A stretch of 64,000 nt of DNA from JAJEFO01 sp022819605 (GCA_965221545.1 OZ244901.1:2976001-3040000), one strand, 5' to 3'; numbered from the stretch's first letter, positions 53,556-63,019 are shown. The notes: generated by a model from the letters alone, not told the origin. Numbers and translations: made by a program.

Positions 53556-54797
53556 CTAGAACACGTTGAAAGTGGACGCCTGAGCCGGTTCCGTACGCGA
53601 GACGACGCGACCATTTGAAATCACTGCAAGTCGTGCAGGTCTCAGCCTCAGTGCTTCAATCGGGTCAGCAGCATCCAGCACAATCAGGCTCGCGCGCCTT
53701 CCAACTTCCAGCCCGAAATCCAGTCCCATGATTCCGGCCGGAGTGAGTGTCACCATTTCAAAGGCCGTGCGCATGTCGTCAGGGGACGTCATGTGCGCCA
53801 AGTGAAGCCCCATATGCGCGACCTCAAGCATGTCGCCTGAACCAAGCGGATACCAGGGATCACGCACGCAGTCTTGGCCAAAGGCCACCGTGATCCCGCT
53901 GGCCTGCAATTCGGGCACGCGCGTCATGCCGCGCCGCTTCGGGTAGCTGTCCATCCGGCCCTGCAGAGTAACGTTGATCAACGGGTTCGCGATGGCGGAC
54001 ACCCGCGCCTCTGCAATCAGCGGCAAGAGCTTCGCAACATAATAGTTGTCCATCGAGTGCATTGACGTCAGGTGGGAACCCGTCGTGCGGCCCTGCAGAC
54101 CGCAGCGCATGGTCTCGGCGGCGAGAGTTTCGACATGACGGCTCATCGGATCGTCGCTTTCGTCGCAATGCAGGTCTACGCGCAAGGCTCTTTCGGCGGC
54201 GAGTTCGCAAGCCGCGCGAACTGCGGCGGCACCATCGACCATGGTCCGTTCGAAATGAGGAATGCCCCCCACAACGTCGACACCGGCATCCAGTGCCCGT
54301 ATGACCTGTGTCTCGGCTCCAGGAGCCCGGTACCAGCCGTTCTGCGGAAATGCGACCAGCTGCAAGTCAAGAGTTTCGCGCACGAGGTCTCGCACTTCCA
54401 GTAGCGCCTCAACGGTCTTGAAAGTTGAATCAGTGACGTCCACGTGACTGCGAATTGCCAAGATTCCCAAGCCCACCGCCTGCCGGCAATAGTTCAGAGC
54501 CCGTGTGACGATGTCGTCGCGAGTTTGAAGGGCCTTGAGTTCTCCCCACAACGCGATTCCCTCCAGGAGAGTGCCGGAACGATTGATGCGCGGGGTGCCG
54601 TAGCTGAGCGTCGCGTCCATGTGGAAATGTGCATCGACAAACGGGCTGCTGATCAGACGGCCGTTGGCGTCAAGGATCTCCTTCGCCTCAGCCCCTATGT
54701 CGGGCTCGACCGCACGAATCGTCGCATCCGATATCGCGACATCCACTCTGCGGCCATCGGGACGAACGCCGTTCTTTACAAGAAGATCAATGCTCAT
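53556..54797 (-). CDS. amidohydrolase family deaminase (cytosine deaminase-like)
   Basis: A 413-residue metal-dependent amidohydrolase. The N-terminal barrel motif is FVDAHFHMDATLSYG with the metal-binding HxH. RSHVDVTDSTFKTVEALL, VDLHCDESDDPMSRHVETLA (His and catalytic Glu), TGSHLTSMHSM and AFGQDCVRDPWYPLGSGDMLEVAHMGLH (metal Asp) follow the CodA pattern. CodA turns cytosine into uracil; related enzymes act on isocytosine, creatinine-like rings or triazines. Its start overlaps the stop of the PotA-like ATPase gene, so it belongs to the importer operon and probably acts on the imported compound. Confidence 0.87.
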   Translation of the reverse strand: MSIDLLVKNGVRPDGRRVDVAISDATIRAVEPDIGAEAKEILDANGRLISSPFVDAHFHMDATLSYGTPRINRSGTLLEGIALWGELKALQTRDDIVTRALNYCRQAVGLGILAIRSHVDVTDSTFKTVEALLEVRDLVRETLDLQLVAFPQNGWYRAPGAETQVIRALDAGVDVVGGIPHFERTMVDGAAAVRAACELAAERALRVDLHCDESDDPMSRHVETLAAETMRCGLQGRTTGSHLTSMHSMDNYYVAKLLPLIAEARVSAIANPLINVTLQGRMDSYPKRRGMTRVPELQASGITVAFGQDCVRDPWYPLGSGDMLEVAHMGLHLAHMTSPDDMRTAFEMVTLTPAGIMGLDFGLEVGRRASLIVLDAADPIEALRLRPARLAVISNGRVVSRTEPAQASTFNVF

Positions 54798-55861
54798 GGC
54801 ACTCCCTGTCCATCGATTACATGCGCAGATTCCGCTGACCAGCTGAGCCAGAACGTCTGGCCGGGATCCGGCGACAGCGCCGCATGCCGTGCCTCGGAGA
54901 TCTGAGCCTTCAGCTCCTCTCCGGACGGGCCTTCGAAATGGCAGATGATTCCTGTACCGGCGAACTCTTCGGAAACGAATCCTGCCGGAATGCTGGGGGT
55001 TGCCGGAGCTGAATCGTGAATTTTCATGCGGTCTGCAGCCACTACGATTTCCACTGATCCGTCAGGGGCGCCTGCATGCGGGAATTCCACTCCGTCGATC
55101 AACACCGTTGGGCCCGAGACGGTCCCTTCAAGAATGTTGTTGCGGCCGACGAATTCGGCCACGAAGCGTGACCGGGGCGCGCGGAATATCTCTTGCGGGC
55201 TCCCGATCTGGGCAATTTCACCGTCGCCCATGATCACGACGCGGTTTGCCATCGCGAAGGCCTCGGACTGCGAATGTGTCACGTAAACAAAGGTGATCCC
55301 CAGTTCCATGTGCAGCTTTGACAACACGCCTTGCATGCGGATGACCAAATGCGCGTCGAGCGCTGAGAGCGGCTCATCCAAAAGCAGCATCTTTGGCTCC
55401 GTGACAAGTGATCGGGCAAGTGCCACCCGCTGACGCTGCCCGCCGGACAAGACGTCAACCCCGCGCCTCTCGAAACCCTCGAGGCCGAGCCTGGCGAGCC
55501 ACGTCTTCGCGCGGGACTCGCATTCGGCCTTCGCGACGCCACGCATCCTCAACCCGAACTCGACATTCTCGATCACGTTGAGAAACGGGAACAGTGCAAG
55601 GGATTGCCAGACCATGGGCGTGTCACGCTCATGGACAGGAACGTCGTTCATTTCGTGTCCGTCGATCCTGATGGAGCCCGAACTCGGCGCCTCGAGACCA
55701 GCCAGCATGCGCAGCGTCGTCGTCTTGCCGCACCCCGACGGTCCCATGATCGCCACGAACTCGCCGCGCGCGATCTCGAGGTCAAAGCTCTTTACGGCCT
55801 CGACGCTGCCAAAGGTCTTCCTGACGTTCGAAAACTGAACCAAGGGCGTCGTGCCCGTCAT
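54794..55861 (-). CDS. ABC transporter ATP-binding protein (PotA type)
   Basis: A 355-residue ATPase with Walker A MGPSGCGKTTTLRMLAGLE, Q-loop WQSLALFPFLNVIEN, signature VLSGGQRQRVALARSLVT, Walker B MLLLDEPLSALDAHLVIRM and switch YVTHSQSEAFAMAN, followed by a TOBE domain. It belongs to the polyamine/thiamine/Fe importer group. Its ends overlap neighbouring genes on both sides, so permease, ATPase and deaminase are coupled. Confidence 0.9.
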   Translation of the reverse strand: MTGTTPLVQFSNVRKTFGSVEAVKSFDLEIARGEFVAIMGPSGCGKTTTLRMLAGLEAPSSGSIRIDGHEMNDVPVHERDTPMVWQSLALFPFLNVIENVEFGLRMRGVAKAECESRAKTWLARLGLEGFERRGVDVLSGGQRQRVALARSLVTEPKMLLLDEPLSALDAHLVIRMQGVLSKLHMELGITFVYVTHSQSEAFAMANRVVIMGDGEIAQIGSPQEIFRAPRSRFVAEFVGRNNILEGTVSGPTVLIDGVEFPHAGAPDGSVEIVVAADRMKIHDSAPATPSIPAGFVSEEFAGTGIICHFEGPSGEELKAQISEARHAALSPDPGQTFWLSWSAESAHVIDGQGVP

Positions 55862-56637
55862 GTCGCGGTCCTTCTGAGGATGAGCAATTGTGCCAGAACG
55901 ACGAGAGTCATGGAGACGAGGAACACGACCGTTCCGATTGCGTTGATCTTGGGGTCCACGTTGCCCTGGAGGATTTCCAGGATCATTACCGGGACCGTCT
56001 TGTTCAGGCCCGAGACAAACCAGGCCACGATGAACTCGTCAAAGCTGACAGCCGCAGCCAGGCAGTAGGCCGAGACGATCGCGGGGGCGCAAAACGGCAC
56101 CACCACCGAACGCATCGCGCGCCAGGGCGAGGCACCGAGATTCCATGCAGCCGCCTCAAGAGCGGCGTCCATCTGGTGCAGCCGCAATCGGCAGATGGCC
56201 ATCGCGAACGGCGCGCCCATCACGGCATGGGCGATGATGATGCCGGCCAGCGTCCCCGACAAGCCGAGCCGCGCCAGCCATGCCAGCATCGCGAGCCCCA
56301 GGATCACGAGCGGAATGGTCGGCGGGAGCAGTGCCAGCGCGAGGTAGGCACTCTTGAACCGGAATCCGTAGCGAAAGTCCGTATAGGCAGTCGCAAAGCC
56401 CACGAAGGTCGACAAGGCGGCCGCGGAGGCCGCGACGACGATCGAATTGCGAAACGCCGTCCAGACCTCCGGACGAGAAAATGCCGTCTCGTACCATTCC
56501 GTCGTGAAATGTCCGAGCGGCATGGTCGGAAAGCGGTCGGAATTGAACGAGAAAACCATGCTCGTGACAATGGGCGCAAAAACAAAAGCGAAGAGCGCCG
56601 CCACGTAAATCCAGCAGACTGCAGTACCGAGCCGCAT
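55858..56637 (-). CDS. ABC transporter permease (PotC type)
   Basis: A 259-residue permease with six membrane segments. The EAA loop is MDAALEAAAWNLGASPWRAMRSVVVPFCAPAIVSAYCLAAAVSFDEFIVAWFV, characteristic of PotC. VFAPIVTSMVFSFNSDRFPTMPLGHFTTEWYETAF is the typical first periplasmic loop. It starts three bases after the PotB-type stop. Confidence 0.9.
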   Translation of the reverse strand: MRLGTAVCWIYVAALFAFVFAPIVTSMVFSFNSDRFPTMPLGHFTTEWYETAFSRPEVWTAFRNSIVVAASAAALSTFVGFATAYTDFRYGFRFKSAYLALALLPPTIPLVILGLAMLAWLARLGLSGTLAGIIIAHAVMGAPFAMAICRLRLHQMDAALEAAAWNLGASPWRAMRSVVVPFCAPAIVSAYCLAAAVSFDEFIVAWFVSGLNKTVPVMILEILQGNVDPKINAIGTVVFLVSMTLVVLAQLLILRRTAT

Positions 56638-56640
56638 GCG

Positions 56641-57483
56641 CTACGTCCTCCGCCGGTATGCCGTGGCGACTGCTGCAAAGGCCACGGCAAAGAGCGTGGC
56701 GATCATCACGACTGCAACGACGGCAGCGCGCGGCCATTGCTGGCCGGACTTGGTGGTGTCGACGATCAGGATCGACAAGGTGGGCGGGTTCGACCCGCCA
56801 AGGTAGAACGGGCTGACAAAATCGCCAAAGGAGAGAATGAACGCAAAGAGGAACCCGATGACAAGTCCGACCCTTGCCGCCGGAACGATGACCCTGAAGA
56901 GCGTCTCTCGCGGGCTTGCACCCAGGTTGCGCGCGGCCTCGACGAGCGATCTGTCGATCGCGGCCAGGCTGAACGTCTGCAGGATCACGACCAGGGGCAG
57001 CACCAGCGTCAGGTAACCCACCATGGCGCCAAATCCGGAATTCAGCATGGCAAATGGCCCGACTCCGATCAGGCCCAGAATGGCGTTAAGTGGACCGCCT
57101 TCGGCCAAGAGCACCTGCCACGCATAGATGCGCACGAGATAAGAGGTAAAGTAAGGCACGATCAAGACGAAGACGGCCCAGCGGCGGACCGTTTCCGATG
57201 CCCGAAATGCCAACGCAAGGGAGGCTGGAAACGCAAGCAGGCTGGCAATGCACGCAGCCAGTGTCGCGCGCCAGAAGGTCACGAAATACGCGTCCCAAAA
57301 GTAGTGGCGGCTCAGCATCCGTTCCCAGTTCCTGAAAACGAAGTCCGGCTCCATCCGGTAGTTGCGTACCAGCCAAAAGGAAATTGCCACCATCAGGAGC
57401 AATGGCCCGACGAAGAACAGTCCCTGCCAAATCAGCAAGGGCAAGCGCCAGAAATATGGGTAGATGGCAATTCGTTTAGCCAT
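56641..57483 (-). CDS. ABC transporter permease (PotB type)
   Basis: A 280-residue permease with six membrane segments. The EAA loop reads DRSLVEAARNLGASPRETLFRVIVPAARVGLVIGFLFAFILSFGDFVSPFYLGG. ATG 57483 (MAKRIAIYPYFWRLPLLIWQGLFFVGPLLLM) gives the usual start; the open frame to 57507 is less likely. The binding-protein gene lies upstream after a gap of about 430 bases. Confidence 0.9.
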   Translation of the reverse strand: MAKRIAIYPYFWRLPLLIWQGLFFVGPLLLMVAISFWLVRNYRMEPDFVFRNWERMLSRHYFWDAYFVTFWRATLAACIASLLAFPASLALAFRASETVRRWAVFVLIVPYFTSYLVRIYAWQVLLAEGGPLNAILGLIGVGPFAMLNSGFGAMVGYLTLVLPLVVILQTFSLAAIDRSLVEAARNLGASPRETLFRVIVPAARVGLVIGFLFAFILSFGDFVSPFYLGGSNPPTLSILIVDTTKSGQQWPRAAVVAVVMIATLFAVAFAAVATAYRRRT

Positions 57484-57912
57484 GCTGCGCCTATTGCACC
57501 GAAGCACTACAGGTACTTTCAGAGAACTCGTTTCCCGTCAATGAAATGCGCTCGAAGCTTGAACCAGGCGTCCCCGTCTCCCTTTAGCCCCGACAATTCG
57601 CTTATTCTTCAAGCGATGTCGTTTAGCTGCCTTTATCCCCTCTCCTCTTCGGCGTCGGGCCAAGATGTCACCTCCGCTACGGAATCCGCCTGCCTGCCGT
57701 CCCAAGTGTGGAACCGTGAGGAATCGGATTCGCGACGCGGACATTGGAGGTCATGGCAGCGATCAGTCTATCCGACTGCCTGCCGACCGAGGCGCTTCGG
57801 GTCGAGGCCGACTGTGATGGCAAGCAACTTCTTGCCACCGTTCAGCCCTCGTTGCGAACTGGCAGGTATGTCAGCCATCGGGAGCCCGATGCGTGCGCGC
57901 TTTGCCTACGAT
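57484..57912. other. gap within the PotDBCA-type operon, nothing recognised
   Basis: About 430 bases between the binding-protein stop and the PotB-type start. No frame looks coding and no strong terminator is visible. It is longer than usual for such operons and may hold an internal promoter. Confidence 0.45.
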
Positions 57913-59040
57913 TCAGGCGGTCTTGTATTCTGACCAGAAGTCGTTCCAGTCCTCGAGGGTCTGCTGTCGCGGGATGTCGCGGAAAAAGATGCGTTTCTCC
58001 TGCAGCAGCCTGATCGGGCTTTGCGCGTGGCCTTCGATCAGCCCGGAGCGCTCGGCTTCGGCTGGATTGGCCTCCTGTATGGCTTTCCAGCCCGATCTCG
58101 TCGGGGACAGCGCTGGATAGGCCGCCATCTGGATCGATTTCAGCTGTCCGGCCGGGCTGAGCATGTACTGAATGAACTTGTTCACGATCTCCTGCTTGCT
58201 CGAGCCCTTGCCGATCGAATAGCTCTCGGTCCACTGGATGCCCCCCTCCTTCGGGATGACGCTGGCAACAGGCGCACCGTCCTTCTGGAGAACGCCCGTA
58301 ATCCAATCGCCGATGCCGCACATCGCGAGCATCTCGCCGTTCTTGAGAGCCGAAAACGTGCCGCCGTAATCAAAGTACCCTCCGACCTGCGGTTTCAGGC
58401 TGAGCGTCTTTTCCTGCACGTCCTCCCATGCATCTTCAGAGATATCGAAGGGTGAAGGTTCCCGGTTGCCTTGAAGCAAGGAGATCTGTCCCAGGCTCGG
58501 AAGATGCCAGTCGAAATGACCGACCTTTCCGGTGACCTTCGGACTCCAGAAGGCATTGTAGCTGAAGGCTTCCTCTGCCGTCAGCGCATCGGTGTTGTAA
58601 GATACCCCGAGCAGGCCGTACCGCACCATGGCGGACCACAGCTGATCACCCATCCAGTGTCCGGGAAAGTTCTGGTACTCCGGGAAAAAATCGTCGAATG
58701 GAAACAGCGACGCGTCCATCTCCTCGATGTACCCGGCGGCATTCAATTGCTGCACGAATTCGGCATCCGACAAGATGAGGTCGTAGGTTCCGGGCGGTGA
58801 CTGAGCGATCAGGGCGAGCATGTTGTCGCCTCCGGCATAATACTTCGGAACGAACTTGACGTTGTGCTCAGCTTCGAATTCCGCCACGACATCCGGTTCC
58901 GCATGACCGTACCAGGCCAGCATGTTGATGGTTACCGGATCTGCGGCCCAGGCACGATTTGCCATCGGAGCCGCCAGCGTCGCGCCCGTCACACCGGACA
59001 GAAAGCTGCGCCGCGTCAACGTCATCTTGGAACTGGACAT
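57913..59040 (-). CDS. ABC transporter periplasmic binding protein (PotD type)
   Basis: A 375-residue extracellular binding protein. A Tat-like signal (LTRRSFLSGVTGATLAAPMANRAWA) precedes VTINMLAWYGHAEPDVVAEFEAEHNVKFVPKYYAGGDNMLALIAQSPPGTYDLILSDAEFVQQL, the usual beginning of PotD-type proteins. YGLLGVSYNTDALTAEEAFSYNAFW and NREPSPFDISEDAWEDVQEKTLSL follow. Polyamine, thiamine or nucleobase-like cations are typical ligands; the neighbouring deaminase and phosphoribosyltransferase favour a nucleobase-like one. It follows the LysR gene by 167 bases on the same strand. Confidence 0.88.
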   Translation of the reverse strand: MSSSKMTLTRRSFLSGVTGATLAAPMANRAWAADPVTINMLAWYGHAEPDVVAEFEAEHNVKFVPKYYAGGDNMLALIAQSPPGTYDLILSDAEFVQQLNAAGYIEEMDASLFPFDDFFPEYQNFPGHWMGDQLWSAMVRYGLLGVSYNTDALTAEEAFSYNAFWSPKVTGKVGHFDWHLPSLGQISLLQGNREPSPFDISEDAWEDVQEKTLSLKPQVGGYFDYGGTFSALKNGEMLAMCGIGDWITGVLQKDGAPVASVIPKEGGIQWTESYSIGKGSSKQEIVNKFIQYMLSPAGQLKSIQMAAYPALSPTRSGWKAIQEANPAEAERSGLIEGHAQSPIRLLQEKRIFFRDIPRQQTLEDWNDFWSEYKTA

Positions 59041-59207
59041 GGAACTTCCCTTTCGATTCTGGTTTCAGGGCGTTTCAGGACGTCTTGTCGAACAGGCGAC
59101 CTCGTTGCCTTTGGCGAAAGGGTAGTCAGAACCCGCGGCAAAGGGAAATTTCCAGTTCGTATGACGGCATTTAGAATATTTATGCAGGTGCACGAAGGGA
59201 TTTTCGT

Positions 59208-60089
59208 TCACAATTCGGCGGCCTTGCCGTTCCCCTGGATGCGTTCAAGCAGGTGCTGGGACAGGGCATGGCCGGCATCGCCCAAGACGGCATGCTTGTA
59301 GAACAGCCCTATGCTCAGCGGCGCGAGGCGCGGGAATCCTTCGTCCTCCCGCGCAACGCGCATGCCCGGCAGCAGCGTCGCGGGCGTCAGCGCCGTTGCT
59401 CCGAGCCCCTCCAGAACGGCAGCCTGCAACCCTTCAACGTCGCGAGACACCAGCATCGTGCGCCAGCCGCGACCGGACGCCCGGAGAGCGTTGCGCATCC
59501 GCGTTGCGTATTCGCAAGGATCCGGGTGCCGGACAATTTGCAGCGGCTGACGGAAATCCGCGCGAAACCCGTCCTTGACCGCCCAGAACGGCTCGACCAC
59601 GGTTGATTCGACCAGATAGGGCACGTCCTCGCCCTCCGGCAGAATCGCCACCGTGATGTCAAGACGGTCATCTGCCAGCGCCTGCCGCAGTTCCGTCGAC
59701 AGCATGCTTTCGATCTCGACCTTGACGTCTGCATGATTCGCGGCAAAGGCCGAAATCGCCTCGAGAAGAAACCTGTGCGCGAAATCCGTCGGCACACCGG
59801 TCCGGATCCAGCCTTCCAGGGCGGAATCTGCAAAGTGCGCAATTATGTCGTCGTTCAAGCGAAGCAACTGGCGCGCGTAAGGTCCCAAGGCGGCCCCGTC
59901 GTCAGTCAGCCTGAACCGGCGGCCCGATGTCAGGATCAACTTGGTTTGCAGCAGCTCTTCGAGACGCTTGATCTGAAGGCTCACCGCCGGTTGGGTCCGG
60001 CCCAGTGCCTCCGCAGCCCGGGTATATCCGCCCAAGTCGACAATGGTGATAAAACTGCGCAGCAGGTCCGTCGGGATGTTCTTGGGCAT
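59208..60089 (-). CDS. LysR-family transcriptional regulator
   Basis: A 293-residue LysR protein: NIPTDLLRSFITIVDLGGYTRAAEALGRTQPAVSLQIKRLEELLQTKL is the helix-turn-helix, then a substrate-binding domain. ATG 60089 is chosen; the open frame to 60116 adds nine residues. It is divergent from the BtpA-like gene and upstream of the importer operon on its own strand, so it probably controls both sets. Confidence 0.9.
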   Translation of the reverse strand: MPKNIPTDLLRSFITIVDLGGYTRAAEALGRTQPAVSLQIKRLEELLQTKLILTSGRRFRLTDDGAALGPYARQLLRLNDDIIAHFADSALEGWIRTGVPTDFAHRFLLEAISAFAANHADVKVEIESMLSTELRQALADDRLDITVAILPEGEDVPYLVESTVVEPFWAVKDGFRADFRQPLQIVRHPDPCEYATRMRNALRASGRGWRTMLVSRDVEGLQAAVLEGLGATALTPATLLPGMRVAREDEGFPRLAPLSIGLFYKHAVLGDAGHALSQHLLERIQGNGKAAEL

Positions 60090-60185
60090 GCCGGCATGAT
60101 CAGGATTTATGTACACATATCAACAATCAATTTCCACAATCGACGTGATGTGACTATAATGCCCGCCGAAACAGGGAGGGCATGT

Positions 60186-60932
60186 TTGGAACGTCAAGAT
60201 TTCATCCGCAAGCTGAGATCATCCGAGACGCTTGTGACGCCTGTGATCCATGTTCTGGATGTCGAGCAAGCCTTGCGGAATCTTGACGTAATTGATGCCG
60301 CTGGATGCCCGGGAGCGTTCCTGATCAACCACGATTTTCCGATGGAACCGTTCCTGCCGATCCTGAAGGAAATTCGCGCCGCCCGGCAAGATCTGTGGCT
60401 GGGTGCCAACTTCTTGGACCAGCCGGGCGATGTTGCCTTCCCGGTCTTGGGTTCCCTCGCGGCGAACGGCGTCAGAATCGACGCCTACTGGGCCGATGAT
60501 GCGCGTATCGACGAGCGGACGGCAAACCAATTCGAGGCGAGGAAAATCGAACGCATCCGACAGGACAGCGGCTGGGACGGTGTGTACGTGGGAGGCGTTG
60601 CCTTCAAGAAACAGCGGCCTGTCTCTAAGGAAAATTACGCGGCGGCGGCACGTGCCTCTATACCCTATTTGGACGTGATCGCGACCTCGGGCATTGCTAC
60701 TGGCCACGAGGTCGAGCTGACAAAGGTCCAAGCGTTCCGATCCGCCATTGGAAATCACCCCCTTGCCCTAGCCTCGGGCATCAGCCCGGAAAACGCCGCC
60801 AGCTACTGTGAATTTGTCAACTGCTTCATGGTGGCGACAGGAATCAACTATGATGGCGATTTCTACAATATCGATCCGAACCGCCTGAACGCCCTGTTGG
60901 CGGTGACGCGCAACCATGGAGACACATCTTGA
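60186..60932 (+). CDS. BtpA-family TIM-barrel protein
   Basis: A protein of about 248 residues with a BtpA/SgcQ-like barrel: LVTPVIHVLDVEQALRNLDVIDAAGCPGAFLINHDFP, DLWLGANFLDQPG, VRIDAYWADDARID, YLDVIATSGIATGHEVELTKVQAFRSAIGNHPLALASGISPENAASY and a final strand FMVATGINYDGDFYNIDPNRL. TTG 60186 is preferred because GGGAGGG lies just upstream; ATG 60159 is possible. BtpA affects photosystem I in cyanobacteria, but most relatives lie in carbohydrate or nucleotide operons with unknown reactions. Its stop overlaps the start of a phosphoribosyltransferase gene, hinting at a joint role in ribose-phosphate or nucleobase chemistry. Confidence 0.75.
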   Translation: MERQDFIRKLRSSETLVTPVIHVLDVEQALRNLDVIDAAGCPGAFLINHDFPMEPFLPILKEIRAARQDLWLGANFLDQPGDVAFPVLGSLAANGVRIDAYWADDARIDERTANQFEARKIERIRQDSGWDGVYVGGVAFKKQRPVSKENYAAAARASIPYLDVIATSGIATGHEVELTKVQAFRSAIGNHPLALASGISPENAASYCEFVNCFMVATGINYDGDFYNIDPNRLNALLAVTRNHGDTS

Positions 60933-61594
60933 CCGACCTCAAGGGCCCTCGTGATGATCGCTGGTATCTGTCTTTGATGTCCCCGAACACCAAGGGACCG
61001 CAGTTCGCCTGGCTCGATCCGACCTCGATCTACATCAATGCCGTGGCATACGACGACTTGCTGGACGACCTCGTTGCAGAGCTGAATTCCGATGAGATCG
61101 ACGTTGTCGCGGGACTTGACGCAATGGGGTTTGTCCTGGGCGCAGCAATCGGAGCACGGCTGGGCAGAGGATTTCTGCCAATTCGCAAAGCTGGAAAGCT
61201 GTGCGTGGACACTGACAGGGTGAGCTATGGCAACTACTCCGGACGGACGCAGGACATGGAAGTGCGCACGCCGGCCTTCGCAGGAGGCACTCGTGTCCTG
61301 CTTGTCGATCAATGGGTAGAGACCGGCGGCACAATGGATGGTGCGATCCGACTGGTGAAGCGCCAAGGTGGCACGGTCGCCGGACTCGTGGCCATTGCGA
61401 TGGAGGACAACGAAAGAACCGCAAACTACCGCAAGTCATACCCGGTCACGACGGCCGTCTTGCCGGGATCGACTTGGCAAAGCCAATGCAACCGGCAGCG
61501 ACTTGAGAGCTTTGTCGCCTACAGCGCCGAGCGGACCTTCCCAACCGCCGGACGCAGCATGGCCCCGACTGAAGGACAGACCTTCGTAGAGTAG
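60929..61594 (+). CDS. phosphoribosyltransferase family protein (adenine PRTase-like)
   Basis: A 221-residue type I phosphoribosyltransferase. The PRPP-binding motif is VLLVDQWVETGGTMDGAIRLV at about residues 123-142; the second acidic residue of the usual Asp-Asp/Glu-Asp pair is Gln here. DVVAGLDAMGFVLGAAIGARLGRGFLPIRKAGKL is the adenine-PRTase-like upstream part. It would join a nucleobase-like ring to PRPP. TTG 60929 overlaps the stop of the BtpA-like gene. With a deaminase and importer nearby it suggests salvage or detoxification of an unusual base. Confidence 0.83.
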   Translation: MTDLKGPRDDRWYLSLMSPNTKGPQFAWLDPTSIYINAVAYDDLLDDLVAELNSDEIDVVAGLDAMGFVLGAAIGARLGRGFLPIRKAGKLCVDTDRVSYGNYSGRTQDMEVRTPAFAGGTRVLLVDQWVETGGTMDGAIRLVKRQGGTVAGLVAIAMEDNERTANYRKSYPVTTAVLPGSTWQSQCNRQRLESFVAYSAERTFPTAGRSMAPTEGQTFVE

Positions 61595-62026
61595 CCAAAC
61601 CAGTCACTGACAGTGCAATTTGCAAGACCGCCTTGTTTCAAGGGCTTGTCGAGCACGAGAGGATCCGGTCCGGAACGCCCGTGCGGCACCAGGCCCGGAA
61701 ACGGTTCTGGATCGACGCAAGCGGCGGGCGGCAGGGGACCGGGTTTCCCCGGTTCCCTGCCGTGACAAGTTCCGTCTTCTCGTGTGCCAGCATCGTCGGC
61801 AGGTGAACTGCTGCCGACCCGTTGTGGGTTTGGTGGCGGGCTTTTTCGAACGGATCAGCCAGCCGTGTGCGCCCAGACTCCAATGCCGCAATCTACAGAT
61901 CGATGGCACGACGTCCGCTTGCAGGCCTGCTGCAGGCGCAGTTTCAATTTGCTGCTCAATGCATGGCAGGTTACGTTCGGAGCCTGTAAGCGAACGATCC
62001 AACACCCATTCAACACGCCAAGGTCA
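61595..62026. other. intergenic region with a stem-loop, no gene recognised
   Basis: About 430 bases between the phosphoribosyltransferase and desaturase genes. Apart from the stem-loop at 61730-61761 nothing stands out. Confidence 0.5.
61730..61761 (+). terminator. strong stem-loop downstream of the phosphoribosyltransferase gene
   Basis: GGCAGGGGACCGGG pairs with CCCGGTTCCCTGCC (one G-T wobble) around a short loop. It lies about 135 bases past the stop. The following bases are only mildly T-rich, so its role as a terminator is uncertain. Confidence 0.4.
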
Positions 62027-63019
62027 ATGCAGGACGGCACGCAACACACAAATCCAGGTCTTCCCGGTTGGCACCATGTGCCAGACGTGCCGATAGAGGT
62101 GTCGCCGTTTTTTAGCTGGCCGCCTGATCCAGCGCGGATGCTGCGTTGGGTCTCTGCGCGATGGTTTCGGCTTGCCGAGAATTCGATCCTGATCGTTCTG
62201 GCACTGGTCTGCTGGCTTTGGCTGCAGCCTTCCCTCGAAGTGACAAAGACGCTCGCATGGGACTGGATAGGCGCTATCCTGCTGAGGAACCTGGCGTTGA
62301 TGACCATCGTCGCAGGCGGGCTGCATTGGTTTCTCTATCGGGCCAAGCTGCAGGGAGACCGCCTGAAATTTGATCCGCGCGACCTGGTGGTGAAGGGACG
62401 TCAGTTCACGTTCGGCGGGCAGGTGCGCGACAACATGTTCTGGACGCTGACCAGCGGCGTCGGAACATGGACTGCATACGAGGTGCTGATGTTCTGGGCG
62501 ATGGGCAACGGTTGGGTGCCAGTGCTGTTCTGGTCGGACAATCCAATATGGTTTGTGGCCCTCTTCGTGCTGACACCGGTCTGGATCTCACTGCATTTCT
62601 ACTGGATTCACCGAGTGCTGCACTGGGGTCCGCTCTATCGATTGGCTCATGCCCTACATCATCGGAACGTCAATGTCGGTCCCTGGTCAGGGCTGTCGAT
62701 GCACCCTGTTGAGCATGTCCTGTTCTTCAGCTCCATCCTCATACACGTCGTTGTTGCGGCAAGTCCGGTGCATATCCTGTTTCACATGCAGCATCAGGCG
62801 CTGACCGCCGTGACGTCCCATGCAGGATTCGAGAACCTCTTGGTCAAGGACCGGCGGCAGCTCGCCCTTGGAACGTTTCACCACCAAATGCACCACCGGT
62901 ATTTCGAGGTGAACTACGGAAACCTCGAGATGCCGTGGGACAAGTGGTTCGGCACCTTCCACGACGGAACGACCGATGCACACGAACGGCTCAAGGACCG
63001 GCGGCAGCGCCGGGCCTGA
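62027..63019 (+). CDS. sterol desaturase / fatty acid hydroxylase family membrane protein
   Basis: A 330-residue integral membrane di-iron enzyme. The histidine clusters are present in order: HFYWIHRVLHW, LAHALHHRNVNVGPWSG, and TFHHQMHHRYFEVNYG, with HPVEH between them. Four or more hydrophobic segments flank them. Members hydroxylate or desaturate sterols, carotenoids or fatty acids using oxygen. ATG 62027 follows AAGG; the frame is open upstream to 61784 but without membrane or family features. No pathway partner adjoins it. Confidence 0.85.
   Translation: MQDGTQHTNPGLPGWHHVPDVPIEVSPFFSWPPDPARMLRWVSARWFRLAENSILIVLALVCWLWLQPSLEVTKTLAWDWIGAILLRNLALMTIVAGGLHWFLYRAKLQGDRLKFDPRDLVVKGRQFTFGGQVRDNMFWTLTSGVGTWTAYEVLMFWAMGNGWVPVLFWSDNPIWFVALFVLTPVWISLHFYWIHRVLHWGPLYRLAHALHHRNVNVGPWSGLSMHPVEHVLFFSSILIHVVVAASPVHILFHMQHQALTAVTSHAGFENLLVKDRRQLALGTFHHQMHHRYFEVNYGNLEMPWDKWFGTFHDGTTDAHERLKDRRQRRA

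Noticed and set aside
55888..57933. 681-codon open frame on the plus strand
   Set aside because: It is the complement of the PotC and PotB permease genes and is full of His, Arg, Asp and Gly in the manner of antisense frames of GC-rich genes; it has no family features.
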